Position numbers and translations under genes: made by a program | The notes under the pieces: generated by a model | What the model saw: only the letters and a program-made list of their open reading frames with translations | The model's database searches: none | Told to the model about the DNA's origin: nothing | Assembly (NCBI RefSeq): GCF_963677005.1 | Contig: NZ_OY781616.1 | Location: 2,799,001 to 2,863,000, forward strand | Length of the DNA: 64,000 nt | Reading direction: 5' to 3' | DNA from: Maridesulfovibrio sp. | GTDB lineage: Bacteria; Desulfobacterota; Desulfovibrionia; Desulfovibrionales; Desulfovibrionaceae | Part shown: in pieces, positions 8,852 to 17,991 of the stretch | Position numbering within the stretch: position 1 is the stretch's first letter | Layout of the letters: each line of letters opens with the position of its first letter

Positions 8852-9736
8852 CTACCGCTGCAGCAAACGTTCTCCGGCCTCCACTGAACGTGTCACCCAG
8901 ACGTTGCCGCCAATGACCGCGCCCTGCCCTATGGTAACCCTTCCGAGGATTGTGGCCCCGGAATAGACTATGACATCATCCTCCACTATGGGATGGCGGG
9001 GTATGCCTTTGATCAGGTTGCCGGAATCGTCCTGCGGGAAGCTCTTGGCGCCGAGGGTGACACCCTGATAGAGGCGAACATTACGGCCGATGATACAGGT
9101 TTCACCTATAACCGTACCGGTCCCGTGGTCGATGAAGAAATGCTCCCCGATCCTTGCTCCGGGATGGATATCGATACCGGTCTTGGAGTGGGCCATCTCG
9201 CCGATGATGCGGGGGATGAGGTCCACTTCCAGCTTGTAAAGCTCGTGAGCAATACGATGATGAGTAAGGGCGGTTATGCTGGGGTAGCAAAAAATAGTCT
9301 CGCCGGGACTCTTTGAAGCCGGGTCGCCTATGTAGGCGGCCTGAACATCGGTAGCAAGCAGCCTGCGGATTTCCGGCAGTCTGGACATGAACTCGGAAGC
9401 AATGCGCTTTGCGTCTGCCTCGCAATCCATGCAGCGGAGTTCGTCAGCCTTGCAGAAAAAACAGTGCCCGCGCAGAACCTGCTCCACCAGAATGCGGTAG
9501 GCCACATCCAGATTTCCGCCGATGTGGTAGCGCATGGTTTCGGGCCGGATTTCGGAATCACCGAAATATCCCGGAAAAAGAACCGCCTGCAGCCTTCCCA
9601 CCAACTCTCCGAGAGCCTCCAGAGAAGGCATGGGCCGGTCGTGTTCCGGCATGTGATAGACGGATTCGTATGAGTTTTCCTCGCAAAGGGCCTCGACCAC
9701 ATCCGTCAAAAGGGGATTCCCGATCTTGCTGACCAT
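8852..9736 (-). CDS. cysE: Serine O-acetyltransferase
   Basis: Makes O-acetylserine from serine and acetyl-CoA, the first step of cysteine synthesis. The 294-residue protein has an N-terminal helical domain (about 1-160) and a left-handed beta-helix with hexapeptide repeats. Active-site motifs are DIHPGARIGEHFFIDHGTGT, VIGETCIIGRNVRLYQGVTLG and, near the C-terminus, AVIGGNVWVTRSV. A cysteine-rich stretch, GHCFFCKADELRCMDCEAD at about 90-108, is an addition not found in enteric CysE but common in the longer EpsC-like forms. It is the last gene of the leftward nifU-nifS-cysK-cysE block, 12 bases after cysK. Confidence 0.93.
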   Translation of the reverse strand: MVSKIGNPLLTDVVEALCEENSYESVYHMPEHDRPMPSLEALGELVGRLQAVLFPGYFGDSEIRPETMRYHIGGNLDVAYRILVEQVLRGHCFFCKADELRCMDCEADAKRIASEFMSRLPEIRRLLATDVQAAYIGDPASKSPGETIFCYPSITALTHHRIAHELYKLEVDLIPRIIGEMAHSKTGIDIHPGARIGEHFFIDHGTGTVIGETCIIGRNVRLYQGVTLGAKSFPQDDSGNLIKGIPRHPIVEDDVIVYSGATILGRVTIGQGAVIGGNVWVTRSVEAGERLLQR

Positions 9737-9748
9737 TGTTAGCGCACC

Positions 9749-10672
9749 TTAGTCCTTGAACAGCACAGTGCTCAGATAACGTTCCCCGGTATCGGGAACG
9801 ATGAACACCACCAGCTTGTCTCTGTTTTCTTCCCTTTTCGCAATTTCAACAGCGGCATAAGCAGCCGCACCGGCTGAAATTCCGCACAGTATGCCTTCTT
9901 CCCGGATAAGACGCCTTGCAGTGTTCACGGCGTCATTATCCGCAACACGCACGATCTCGTCGATGATATCGGTATCCAGAACTTCAGGGACAAAACCGGC
10001 CCCGATGCCCTGAATGGCGTGGGGTCCGGGCTTTCCTCCGGACAGGACCGGAGAGCTCTCCGGCTCCACAGCAACAATCTTGATCGCAGGATTGCGCTTT
10101 TTGAGTTCCGCGCCGATACCGGTCAATGTTCCACCGGTTCCGACTCCGGCAACAAAAATATCTATTCTGCCGTCCGTATCATCCCATATTTCGTTAACGG
10201 TAATGGTTCTGTGCGCCAACGGGTTGTCAGGATTTGCAAACTGCATCGGCAGAAAGGCTTTCGGGTCCGCCCCGGCAAGCTCCTCGGCCTTTCGGACAGC
10301 ACCGGCCATACCCTCCGCTGCCGGGGTGAGCACAAGCTCTGCGCCGAACCCCTTAAGCAGGTCCTTGCGTTCACGGCTCATGGATTCAGGCATGGTCAGG
10401 ACCAGCTTATAGCCCTTTGCGGCGCATACAAAGGCCAGCCCGACACCGGTATTCCCGCTCGTGGGCTCTACAACCGTGGCACCGGGCTTAAGTTCTCCGC
10501 GTTTTTCGGCTTCCTCGATCATGGAAAGCCCTATGCGGTCCTTGACCGATGAGCAGGGATTGAAAAATTCCAGTTTGGCGACCACCTGTGCGGCACAGCC
10601 TTCGGTCACCTTGTTCAACCTCACCAGCGGGGTGTTCCCCACCAGCGACAGCATTGAATCATGTATATTCAT
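9749..10672 (-). CDS. cysK: Cysteine synthase A (O-acetylserine sulfhydrylase)
   Basis: PLP enzyme that replaces the acetyl group of O-acetylserine with sulfide to give cysteine, fitting a sulfidogenic organism. The 307 residues include the PLP lysine in [15 protein letters not shown], the substrate loop [14 protein letters not shown] and the phosphate-binding [12 protein letters not shown]. The start at 10672 has CCGGAGG upstream on the minus strand. It shares an operon with cysE; a 214-base gap with a hairpin lies between it and nifS, so it may also have its own promoter. Confidence 0.96.
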   Translation of the reverse strand: MNIHDSMLSLVGNTPLVRLNKVTEGCAAQVVAKLEFFNPCSSVKDRIGLSMIEEAEKRGELKPGATVVEPTSGNTGVGLAFVCAAKGYKLVLTMPESMSRERKDLLKGFGAELVLTPAAEGMAGAVRKAEELAGADPKAFLPMQFANPDNPLAHRTITVNEIWDDTDGRIDIFVAGVGTGGTLTGIGAELKKRNPAIKIVAVEPESSPVLSGGKPGPHAIQGIGAGFVPEVLDTDIIDEIVRVADNDAVNTARRLIREEGILCGISAGAAAYAAVEIAKREENRDKLVVFIVPDTGERYLSTVLFKD

Positions 10673-10835
10673 CTGTTTGCCTCCGGAAGATTCGTTTTAC
10701 ACATAAAAAGTATCATTAAATTTCGTTTTCCGAATCTACCTCAATCATTTATCAGCAAAAATACTTAATTAGCAACCGCTCATCCACGCGGCACCGGCCA
10801 GGACAGCTTTCTGCTTCTGAAATAATCCGGAGAGA

Positions 10836-10877
10836 TTCCTCCATGCCTCCGGTCAGCTATCCGAAGACATGGAGGAA
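10836..10877 (-). other. Hairpin between nifS and cysK
   Basis: TTCCTCCATG (10836-10845) pairs perfectly with CATGGAGGAA (10868-10877) around a 22-base loop, 10 bases past the nifS stop. No T-run follows on the minus strand, so it is a poor terminator; it may be an RNA-processing or attenuation structure. Both arms contain an AGGAGG-complementary or AGGAGG-like core. Confidence 0.35.
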
Positions 10878-10886
10878 CTGTAAGAC

Positions 10887-12080
10887 TTAATGCTCGTGGG
10901 CATCAACCCAATCCAGACCCTCGTCACCCTTGCGGAAAGGAGACATCTCGCGCAGCCTGCTGATGATGGGCGGCAGTTCCCTGAGTACGAGGTCAATGTC
11001 CTCATCCGTATTGTAGATGGACAGGGAGAAACGCAGCGACCCGTGAGCAAAGGTGAACGGAACTCCCATGGCCCGCAGGACATGGGAAGGTTCGAGCGAG
11101 CCTGACGTGCAGGCGGAACCGGAACTTGCACAGATGCCGAACTGGTCGAGCATGAGCAGCATGGCCTCGCCTTCGATATACTTGAAGGCGATGGAAAGCG
11201 TATTGGGCAGCCGGATTTCGGGGTCGCCGTTGATAATGGATTCAGGAATGGAGGCAAGCAGTCCCTTTTCAAGCCTGTCGCGAAGGGCACGCACTCTGGT
11301 ATTTTCTTCCCCGATATGCGCTGCCGCCAACTCCATGGCCGTTCCGAGCCCGACGATGCCGGGCAGGTTTTCCGTTCCGCCACGGCGTCCGTGCTCCTGA
11401 TGCCCGCCCATCATGAATGGGCGGAAAGGAGTGTTCCGCCGCAGAAAGAGGACACCTACCCCCTTGGGGGCGTGAATCTTGTGACCGGACAGGGCCAGAT
11501 AATCCACAGGCAGCTTCCCGAGGTCGATGGGAATCTTGCCTACGGCCTGCACGGCATCGGTGTGGAAAAGAACTCCCTTTTCCTTTGCAATGGTCACCAT
11601 CTCTTCAATGGGAGAAATTACACCGGATTCATTGTTGGCGTACATGACCGAAACCAGAGCCGTATCCGGGCGTATGGCCGCGCGATAGGCGTCCAGATCG
11701 AAACTGCCCCCGGAATCAACTCCCAGATAGGTGACATCGTAGCCCTTGCGCTCATAGTGCCGGGCAACGTTCAGCACGGCAGGGTGCTCCACACGGGTGG
11801 TAATGATGTGCCGCTTTTCCGGCTGTGATTCCAGAGCGGAAAAGACCGCAGTATTGTCGCCCTCGGTGCCGCAGGAAGTGAAAATGATTTCGTCCGGATC
11901 GCAGTTGAGCGTGGCCGCGACCTTTTCGCGGGCCTGGGACAGCAGCAGGCCGGACCTTCCGCCCAGCCCGTGCATGGATGACGGGTTTCCGTATTCCTCG
12001 CCCAGCAGCGGCAGGATGGCCTCGCGCACTTCGGGGGCAACCATGGTGGTGGCATTGTTATCGAGATATACCGAACACAT
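10887..12080 (-). CDS. nifS: Cysteine desulfurase (NifS type)
   Basis: PLP enzyme that removes sulfur from cysteine as an enzyme persulfide and passes it to the scaffold for Fe-S clusters. The 397 residues start with the typical YLDNNATTMVAPEV. They contain the PLP lysine in LSGHKIHAPKGVGVLFLR and the persulfide cysteine in SSGSACTSGSLEPSHVLRAMG. The gene is 2 bases downstream of nifU and upstream of cysK-cysE, so cysteine synthesis and its use for clusters are coupled in one block. IscS is the alternative name; adjacency to a three-domain NifU favours NifS. Confidence 0.94.
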   Translation of the reverse strand: MCSVYLDNNATTMVAPEVREAILPLLGEEYGNPSSMHGLGGRSGLLLSQAREKVAATLNCDPDEIIFTSCGTEGDNTAVFSALESQPEKRHIITTRVEHPAVLNVARHYERKGYDVTYLGVDSGGSFDLDAYRAAIRPDTALVSVMYANNESGVISPIEEMVTIAKEKGVLFHTDAVQAVGKIPIDLGKLPVDYLALSGHKIHAPKGVGVLFLRRNTPFRPFMMGGHQEHGRRGGTENLPGIVGLGTAMELAAAHIGEENTRVRALRDRLEKGLLASIPESIINGDPEIRLPNTLSIAFKYIEGEAMLLMLDQFGICASSGSACTSGSLEPSHVLRAMGVPFTFAHGSLRFSLSIYNTDEDIDLVLRELPPIISRLREMSPFRKGDEGLDWVDAHEH

Positions 12081-12082
12081 AT

Positions 12083-12922
12083 CTACGCCTCCTTCACGGT
12101 TATTTCAGGTTCCACGGTCTCCCTGAGCCGACGCTCCACAAATCCCTTGAGGGTGTTGCCGCTGGAAGGACAACCCACGCAGGAACCTCGGAGCGAAACA
12201 ATAACCTCATGGCCGTCAATGTCGATCAGCTCGATATCACCGCCGTCCTTCTTCAGGGCAGGACGGATTTCTTCATCGATAGTCCGGGTGACGAGCTGAA
12301 ATCTCCTGATGTTGGTCATGGCTGCCGGAGCGCTCGCCTCGGCAACAGGTTCAGCAGCCTTTCCGCTCAGGGTTTCGGTGATGATCTCCTGAATGCGTCC
12401 GTGACATTCCTCGCAACCGCCTCCGGCCTTGGTGAAGTTGGTCACTTCCTCAATGGAGGTCAGCCCGTTTTCCAGCACCGCACGCCGAATCTGCAGATCG
12501 GTGACGCCGAAGCACTTGCAGACAATCTCACCTTCAGGAGCAGGAGCGGCACCGAGTCCCCGGTACTTGCGGATTGCATCTTCAAGGGCTTCCTGACCCA
12601 TGACCGAGCAATGCATCTTTTCCTTGGGCAGTCCGCCAAGGGCCTCGGCAATTTCCTTGTTGGAAACCTGTGCAGCCTCATCCAGAGTCATGCCCTTGAT
12701 GAGCTCGGTAAGAATCGAGCTGGACGCAATGGCGCTGGCGCAGCCGAAAGTCTGAAACTTGGCGTCCTGTATACGGCCTTCCGCATCCACCTTGAGAAAC
12801 AGACGAAGCGCATCTCCGCAGGAAAGGGAGCCTACTTCACCTATTGCATCCGCATCCTCAATCGTTCCGACATTTCTCGGATTCAAGAAATGTTCTCTGA
12901 CCTTATCTGTATATTCCCACAT
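12083..12922 (-). CDS. nifU: Fe-S cluster scaffold NifU (three-domain)
   Basis: Scaffold on which NifS-derived sulfur and iron are assembled. In 279 residues there are an IscU-like N-terminal domain with cysteines in LSCGDALRLFLKV, FGCASAIASSS and MHCSVMGQEAL; a central 2Fe-2S (BFD-like) domain with CKCFGVTD and GGGCEECHGRI; and a C-terminal Nfu domain with the cysteine pair in RGSCVGCPSSGNTLKGF. The ATG at 12922 is chosen over the upstream in-frame ATG at 12937 because CGGAGG precedes it with good spacing. It is the first gene of the block; two palindromes lie upstream at 13036-13075. Confidence 0.95.
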   Translation of the reverse strand: MWEYTDKVREHFLNPRNVGTIEDADAIGEVGSLSCGDALRLFLKVDAEGRIQDAKFQTFGCASAIASSSILTELIKGMTLDEAAQVSNKEIAEALGGLPKEKMHCSVMGQEALEDAIRKYRGLGAAPAPEGEIVCKCFGVTDLQIRRAVLENGLTSIEEVTNFTKAGGGCEECHGRIQEIITETLSGKAAEPVAEASAPAAMTNIRRFQLVTRTIDEEIRPALKKDGGDIELIDIDGHEVIVSLRGSCVGCPSSGNTLKGFVERRLRETVEPEITVKEA

Positions 12923-13035
12923 AGGAATCCTCCGCATCCCCGTTCCGGGGGTGAATCTGAGTTATCGGCGTTTCAAAGAGTCTTTTCATTATACACTTTT
13001 CCGCATTTTCTGCGATACAAATCCGCGCCTGTTAT

Positions 13036-13075
13036 GCCGAATTTTCGGCCTCAATAATTTATACTATTTTAGTAT
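13036..13075 (-). promoter_or_regulatory. Two palindromes upstream of nifU
   Basis: GCCGAATTTTCGGC (13036-13049, 6-bp arms, 2-base loop) and ATACTATTTTAGTAT (13061-13075, 6-bp arms, 3-base centre) lie 114-153 bases ahead of the nifU start. The second is in AT-rich sequence that could contain the promoter. An Rrf2/IscR-type regulator is the obvious candidate binder, by analogy only. Confidence 0.4.
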
Positions 13076-13228
13076 GGTTTAATGGTACGCCTTACCAACT
13101 TCATATGCAAGTAAGACGGATCACCTTTTCTAAAGATAGGTTCGAACTAACGAAACACAAGGGCTCGGACCGGATTTAGTTCATTCAGTCATAAGAGAAT
13201 ACAATCAGGAAAGGATTTTCGGGGGGAT

Positions 13229-14323
13229 TTACATATCCGCAGGGTATACCTGTGCCTCCAATTCTCCGCGAAGAACAGCAAGGCCGCCCATACCCATCAC
13301 TTCCATTTCCTCCAGCCCGGTGACCGCATGAACCGGAGCAATGAAGTCCACAACACTTTCAATGGCGGAGACCAGTTTTTTACTGCGGGCCAGCCCGCCG
13401 GTGAGGATGATCGCGCTGACGGGTTCGCGGTCCGCATCGTTCCGCATGAGTGCCGGGAGAAATGAACAGATATGCTTGCAGATGTTGTATACGAGGGCTT
13501 CGAAAACCAGCTTCGCGTCTTCGCGCCCTTCACTGATCATGGCTTCTACTTCACGAAGATCGTTGGTGCCGGTATGAGCCAGCATCCCGCAGCCGGAAGT
13601 CACGGTCGTACGCATTTCCGAAAAAGAATACCGCCCGGATTCCACCAGTTCCAGAACCGGAAGCACCGGCAATGTACCGGAACGCTCCGGGCTGAAAGGG
13701 CCTTCACCGTCAAGAGCGTTGTTCACATCGACTATCCTGCCGTTGCGATGCGCACCGATGGAAATGCCTCCGCCCATATGTGCGACTATGAATTTGGACC
13801 GGGAATAATCCAGCCCCATTTCGGCGGCAACGGACCAGGCCGCTCCGCGCTGGCTGAGGGCGTGAAAAACGCTGCGCCGGGTAATTTCCGGCAGGCCGGT
13901 CATACGGGCAACAGGGTCCATCTCATCGGTAACTACCGGGTCCATGATCATGGACGGAACGCCCCATTTGTCGGCCAGTTCACGAGCCATGATCGCACCT
14001 AGGTTGCAGGGATGAACTCCGTACCGTCCGCTTTCGAGATCGGCTATCATGCCGTCGCCGATTGTATACGGCCCGCCGGGAATCGGCCGGAGCAGCCCTC
14101 CCCGTCCAACCACCATATCCGGGAGTCCGTCCGACAACTCATCTTCAATCAGTTCCAGAACGGAAGCGGTTCTGAATTCCTTTTGCGCGATAACGGATGG
14201 GAAGTGGCTCATGCTTTCGCGTGTATATCTCACTTCGGCATCAAAACTGACTTCTTTGTCGCGAAAGACGGCCACTTTGGTGGACGTTGAACCGGGGTTG
14301 ATAACCAATATTTTTGCGGGCAT
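13229..14323 (-). CDS. buk: Butyrate kinase
   Basis: Interconverts butyryl phosphate and butyrate with ADP/ATP. The 364 residues belong to the acetokinase (ASKHA) family: N-terminal ILVINPGSTSTKVAVF (phosphate 1), GRGGLLRPIPGG, AHMGGGISIGAHRNGRIVDVNNALDGEGPFSPERSG (central motifs, read in order) and ILTGGLARS near the C-terminus. This pattern separates butyrate or branched-chain kinases from acetate kinase. No phosphotransbutyrylase gene is adjacent, so the source of acyl phosphate is not shown here. It is a single gene on the minus strand, with a long non-coding region upstream. Confidence 0.92.
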   Translation of the reverse strand: MPAKILVINPGSTSTKVAVFRDKEVSFDAEVRYTRESMSHFPSVIAQKEFRTASVLELIEDELSDGLPDMVVGRGGLLRPIPGGPYTIGDGMIADLESGRYGVHPCNLGAIMARELADKWGVPSMIMDPVVTDEMDPVARMTGLPEITRRSVFHALSQRGAAWSVAAEMGLDYSRSKFIVAHMGGGISIGAHRNGRIVDVNNALDGEGPFSPERSGTLPVLPVLELVESGRYSFSEMRTTVTSGCGMLAHTGTNDLREVEAMISEGREDAKLVFEALVYNICKHICSFLPALMRNDADREPVSAIILTGGLARSKKLVSAIESVVDFIAPVHAVTGLEEMEVMGMGGLAVLRGELEAQVYPADM

Positions 14324-14751
14324 TCATTATCTCCATGAATATAGTAAGGAATCAGCGATGCATTATGTGATAAAACATGAAAAAACAAAAGCTGTTCCTT
14401 TCGGCGCACCTGTACCACATTCAGACAGGCAGGGCTGAACTTGACTTAAAACCTGCAGGTATTACATTCCTTTACTACGTCAAAAGGTATTCAAGAGATT
14501 AAATTTGATGCGCTTCGCGCTTTTAATAATATGATTTCGCTTCCGGCGGCCAAAGGGGATAATCCATCTCTGCTCTCCACATCCCTAAGACTCGAAGCGA
14601 AGCTTCTCGCCTAAGGGCTGATGGGCCTTTGGAAACCCTAGTAGATTAATGCTGTTAACTTGAGAGTAATCATTTTGATCAAAAATTTTGCTGAACTGAG
14701 ACGATAACCTCGGTTTTTAAGACACCTTCACCCTCCACAAAGGAAGACCTC
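14324..14751. repeat. 428-bp intergenic region with a repeat-like structured element (about 14500-14652)
   Basis: No coding frame is convincing here. From about 14500 the sequence holds a small hairpin (GCGCTTCGCGC), then CTTCCGGCGGCCAAAGG. The CCAAAGG and CCATC elements are mirrored by GATGG and CCTTTGG about 60 bases later, making a long imperfect stem that ends near ATTAATGC at 14652. The style resembles intergenic repeats scattered in Desulfovibrio genomes; only one copy is in this window, so repeat status is inferred. Confidence 0.45.
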
Positions 14752-15381
14752 GTGACTCTGAAAGTTGTTCCCATCAACACCATCACGGCCACACGCAGGA
14801 AAATTCTACTCGCCGCATACAGATGCGCAGCAGAAAAAGGATTCACCAAGCTTGATGTGGATGAAATTGTCCAGCGGGCCGGGGTGTCCCGCAAGATCTT
14901 GTACAGCTACTTCAACGGACTGGAAAATCTTCTGACAGAACTTGGAGCATCGGGCATATACTGGCCGACCACGGAAGAGCTTTTGTCCAACGCCCCGTCA
15001 AGATACCCTGACCTCCCGCCGGAAGAACAGATCGGAGCATTTTTCACAGCACTCAGGCGCACGCTTGAAACACGGCCGGACACATTGAAACTGCTGGCCT
15101 GGGAAATGGTGGAAAGAACACCGCTTTCGGAAATACTGGAAGATATACGTGTAAGGACCGCCCTTGAATTCTACGAACATCTCAAGCAGGACGTTCCTGA
15201 CGATGTGGATCTGCCCGCAGCAGTAGCCCTGCTGGGCGGAGGGATATCCTACCTGGCCGTTCGTTCCCTGACCTCCAAAAGCTATGGGGGGGTAAGCCTG
15301 CAGGAAGAAATAGGATGGGAGCGCATGGAGCAGGCCATGCACAAGATGCTCCGGGGGCTGCTGTTTCCCTGTGCGAAATGA
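14752..15381 (+). CDS. TetR/AcrR family transcriptional regulator
   Basis: 209 residues. The N-terminal helix-turn-helix (about 10-58) reads TRRKILLAAYRCAAEKGF then LDVDEIVQRAGVSRKILYSY, the TetR signature; the C-terminal ligand domain is not recognisable to a specific class. GTG start at 14752 behind AAAGGAAG. It is convergent with the small membrane protein gene at 15385, separated by three bases, and divergent from butyrate kinase across the 428-bp region, which it might control (inference). Confidence 0.88.
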   Translation: MTLKVVPINTITATRRKILLAAYRCAAEKGFTKLDVDEIVQRAGVSRKILYSYFNGLENLLTELGASGIYWPTTEELLSNAPSRYPDLPPEEQIGAFFTALRRTLETRPDTLKLLAWEMVERTPLSEILEDIRVRTALEFYEHLKQDVPDDVDLPAAVALLGGGISYLAVRSLTSKSYGGVSLQEEIGWERMEQAMHKMLRGLLFPCAK

Positions 15382-15384
15382 GTG

Positions 15385-15684
15385 TTATCTGCGCATTCTG
15401 AAGTACATGACAAGCGGAGACGCGATCATCATCACGATCATGGCCGAGGACGGGTCCAGAAGCTGCTGAGCGGCAACACAGATACCCAGAACAATAAGAA
15501 ACCAGCCGATCCATCCGGCAACATAGACCTGCCCCAGCGGACCGAAAAGAACAGTCAGAACCAGCCCGATCCAGAGCACTCCGGGCCTGCTTTTCCGCAG
15601 CCGAAATCCCAGCCAGAGAGGCAGAATCACCGCACACACGGCAAGAGCCAGAAGCATGAGGCCGTTGAGATCAATTCCGGTCAT
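15385..15684 (-). CDS. Small membrane protein of unknown function
   Basis: 99 residues with about four hydrophobic segments (LMLLALAVCAVILPLWLGF; VLWIGLVLTVLFGPLGQVYV; GWFLIVLGICVAAQQLL; IVMMIASPLVMYFRM). Short basic loops favour an integral inner-membrane protein. I do not recognise the family. It abuts the TetR gene tail to tail. Confidence 0.65.
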   Translation of the reverse strand: MTGIDLNGLMLLALAVCAVILPLWLGFRLRKSRPGVLWIGLVLTVLFGPLGQVYVAGWIGWFLIVLGICVAAQQLLDPSSAMIVMMIASPLVMYFRMRR

Positions 15685-15784
15685 AAACTTATTCCTCCTG
15701 TCCGTTCGCGGATACCGCGCACAGGCATGTCCAATATTAGTTTCACGAAAGCCGCCTGTCTCTACAGGCTGGAAAGCCTAAACT

Positions 15785-17991
15785 TCACTCTATGCCGTAT
15801 TCGGGCAAATCATCGAAAAACACGGTCGTGTTACGGCCATTATGCTTTGCGAAATAAAGCGCCCGGTCCGCCTGCTTCAACAATCCTTCCAGATTTTCCG
15901 GACAGTCGGCTGAATACATGCAAAAACCGAAACTGCAGGTTATATGCAACGGGATGTCCCTATAGCTGAAATTAAACTGCTCCACGGACATACGCAGCCG
16001 TTCAAGGAGAATCCCGGCACCGTGCACATCGGTGTTGGTCAGGATAAGCGAGAATTCTTCCCCGCCGATGCGCCCGAAAATGTCAATATCGCGTATACCG
16101 TTTTTCACAAGGGTGGAGAATTCCTTCAGGACATAATCCCCGCAATCATGACCGTAAGTATCGTTTACCCTCTTGAAGTGGTCAATATCAAGAAAAACAA
16201 GACACATGGCACTTTCGTTCCGGACTGTCCTGCTCATTTCTATTGCGGCGAGTTCCATGAAATGCCGCCTGTTATTCAACCCGGTCAACTCATCAATCAT
16301 GGCCAGGCGTTCAAGTTCGGCCTCCTTGTTCTTAAGCTCCGTCAAATCCTCCTGAATGCCTACATAATTGGTTACCTTGCCGTAACCATCCAATACCGGA
16401 GAAATGGAAAGACGGCACCAGTAGGTCTCTCCTCCTTTTGTCCGGTTGGTCAGTTCCCCTCTCCAGACATTGCCGGCCGTAATCGTCACCCATAAATCAT
16501 GATAGATATCGTCCTGCTCGGCACTGGACTTAACAAGTTCTGACGGATTCCTACCCCTTGCTTCTTCAATACAATAGCCGGTGATCTCCTCAAATCCCCG
16601 GTTCACATATTCTATGGCCCCTGTCGGATCTGTAATGACTACCGCAGAAGGACTGCTTTCCACCGCCAATGACAATTTGAGGATCTCGATTTCGATCTTC
16701 TTTTTCTGGGTGATATCTGTATTGGTCCCGATCATCCGCTCCGGCTTACCGAACCTGTCCCTGGCATAGACCCGCCCGCGGGCCAGCACCCATTTGTAGG
16801 AGCCATCCCGACAGCGCATCCGGTACTCACCCTCGTAAAAATCTGTTTCATCATTAAGATGTTTCTGAAGCAGTTCCCGCGCCACCTGAGAATCATCAGG
16901 ATGTATACGGGACTGCCACTCGGTTACGCTTGAGCATATTTCATCATCTTTATAACCCAGCATCTCTTTCCAGCGCGGGGAAAAATAAACCTCAGACTTA
17001 CTGATATTCCAATCCCATACACCGTCCCTGTTCCCCTCAAAAGCAAGCACAAGACGCTTTTCGCTGTCTTTTATCCTCTGCTCCGCCCAGCGCAGGAAAA
17101 GAGTATAGATGACCAGCAGGATAAGAACGACCAGCACCCCGTGGGAAAACAGATGGATATATCTTGATTCGGCCACGGTCCCGGCAATAATGGAATCCGG
17201 AACGGCAATACCGACCACGTACTTCTGCTGTCCGATTCTTGCGGCGTGCCAACTGAGCAGTTTTCTGACCTTCTTGCCGGTCATCCGGTCTATAAACCGA
17301 AATTCTGCCCGCCCTTCAGGCTCGTTAACCATTCTCCGGTCAAGAGCAATGACCTCAGGAAACTCTTCATGCAGCCCCTGAAAAACATTTTTACCGATTA
17401 TACCTGCATCACTGTCGTAGACAACCACTCCCCTGCCGGAAAGCATGAAGCTGGCACAGCAATCACCGTAACGGACCGGCACAAAATACAGTTCGAACAA
17501 CGGCTTAAGATTGATGACCTGAATCACCGTTCCCCTCGGTCCTTTTCCGTTACGTACAGGAAAGGCAAAGGCGAGCAATTGTTCCGCGCTGTTAACATAG
17601 GTGAATGTAAGATATGGAGCTGAACCGGTCTTTCGGAATTCTTTTCTGGCAATACGGAGAAAGGAACTGCCAACCTTATGCATGATTTCGGTTGTGGAGG
17701 GATCGCGGCCGACTTCCACCTGCACCTTACCGGCCCCGTCGTAGTAGAGGTATCCGTTAATCACCTCGTGCTTACGGATCTGATTCTTAAGATAATTTCG
17801 AACTTCCGAAACATCTGCAGATCCATCCGCCATTTCGGAGAAAAGAGTTCCTGCCAGCACCTCGGTGGTGGAAGCCAACCCGCCCATTTCCCTTGTCAGG
17901 GCCTCTGCAATTATTCGAGTCTGTACAAACTGGTTTTCGTTGAAAAGGTGTTCATTCTTTTTGATGGCATTTTCCATGAGCACCTGATTGG
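15785..17991 (-). pseudogene. Sensor diguanylate cyclase, main fragment, 5' end cut off by IS insertion
   Basis: 732 codons remain of a gene that makes cyclic-di-GMP from GTP. In order: a Cache-like extracytoplasmic sensor (about 1-265), a membrane segment (GVLVVLILLVIYTLFL, about 278-293), two PAS domains with PAC motifs (about 310-560), and a GGDEF domain with GGEEF near residue 640. An RDID inhibitory site sits exactly five residues before GGEEF, so the enzyme was product-inhibited. The first membrane segment is missing: it lies beyond the insertion, at 19354-19434. Removing the IS and one copy of the 8-bp duplication restores an in-frame 759-residue protein. The fragment has no good ribosome site of its own. 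Confidence 0.92.
17984..17991. repeat. Target-site duplication, left copy
   Basis: CTGATTGG, repeated exactly at 19354-19361, flanks the insertion sequence. Eight bases is the usual duplication length for ISL3-family elements. Confidence 0.93.

Noticed and set aside
11978-13057. 359-codon plus-strand frame
   Set aside because: Antisense to nifU and the end of nifS, both well supported; it is a shadow of their codon bias.
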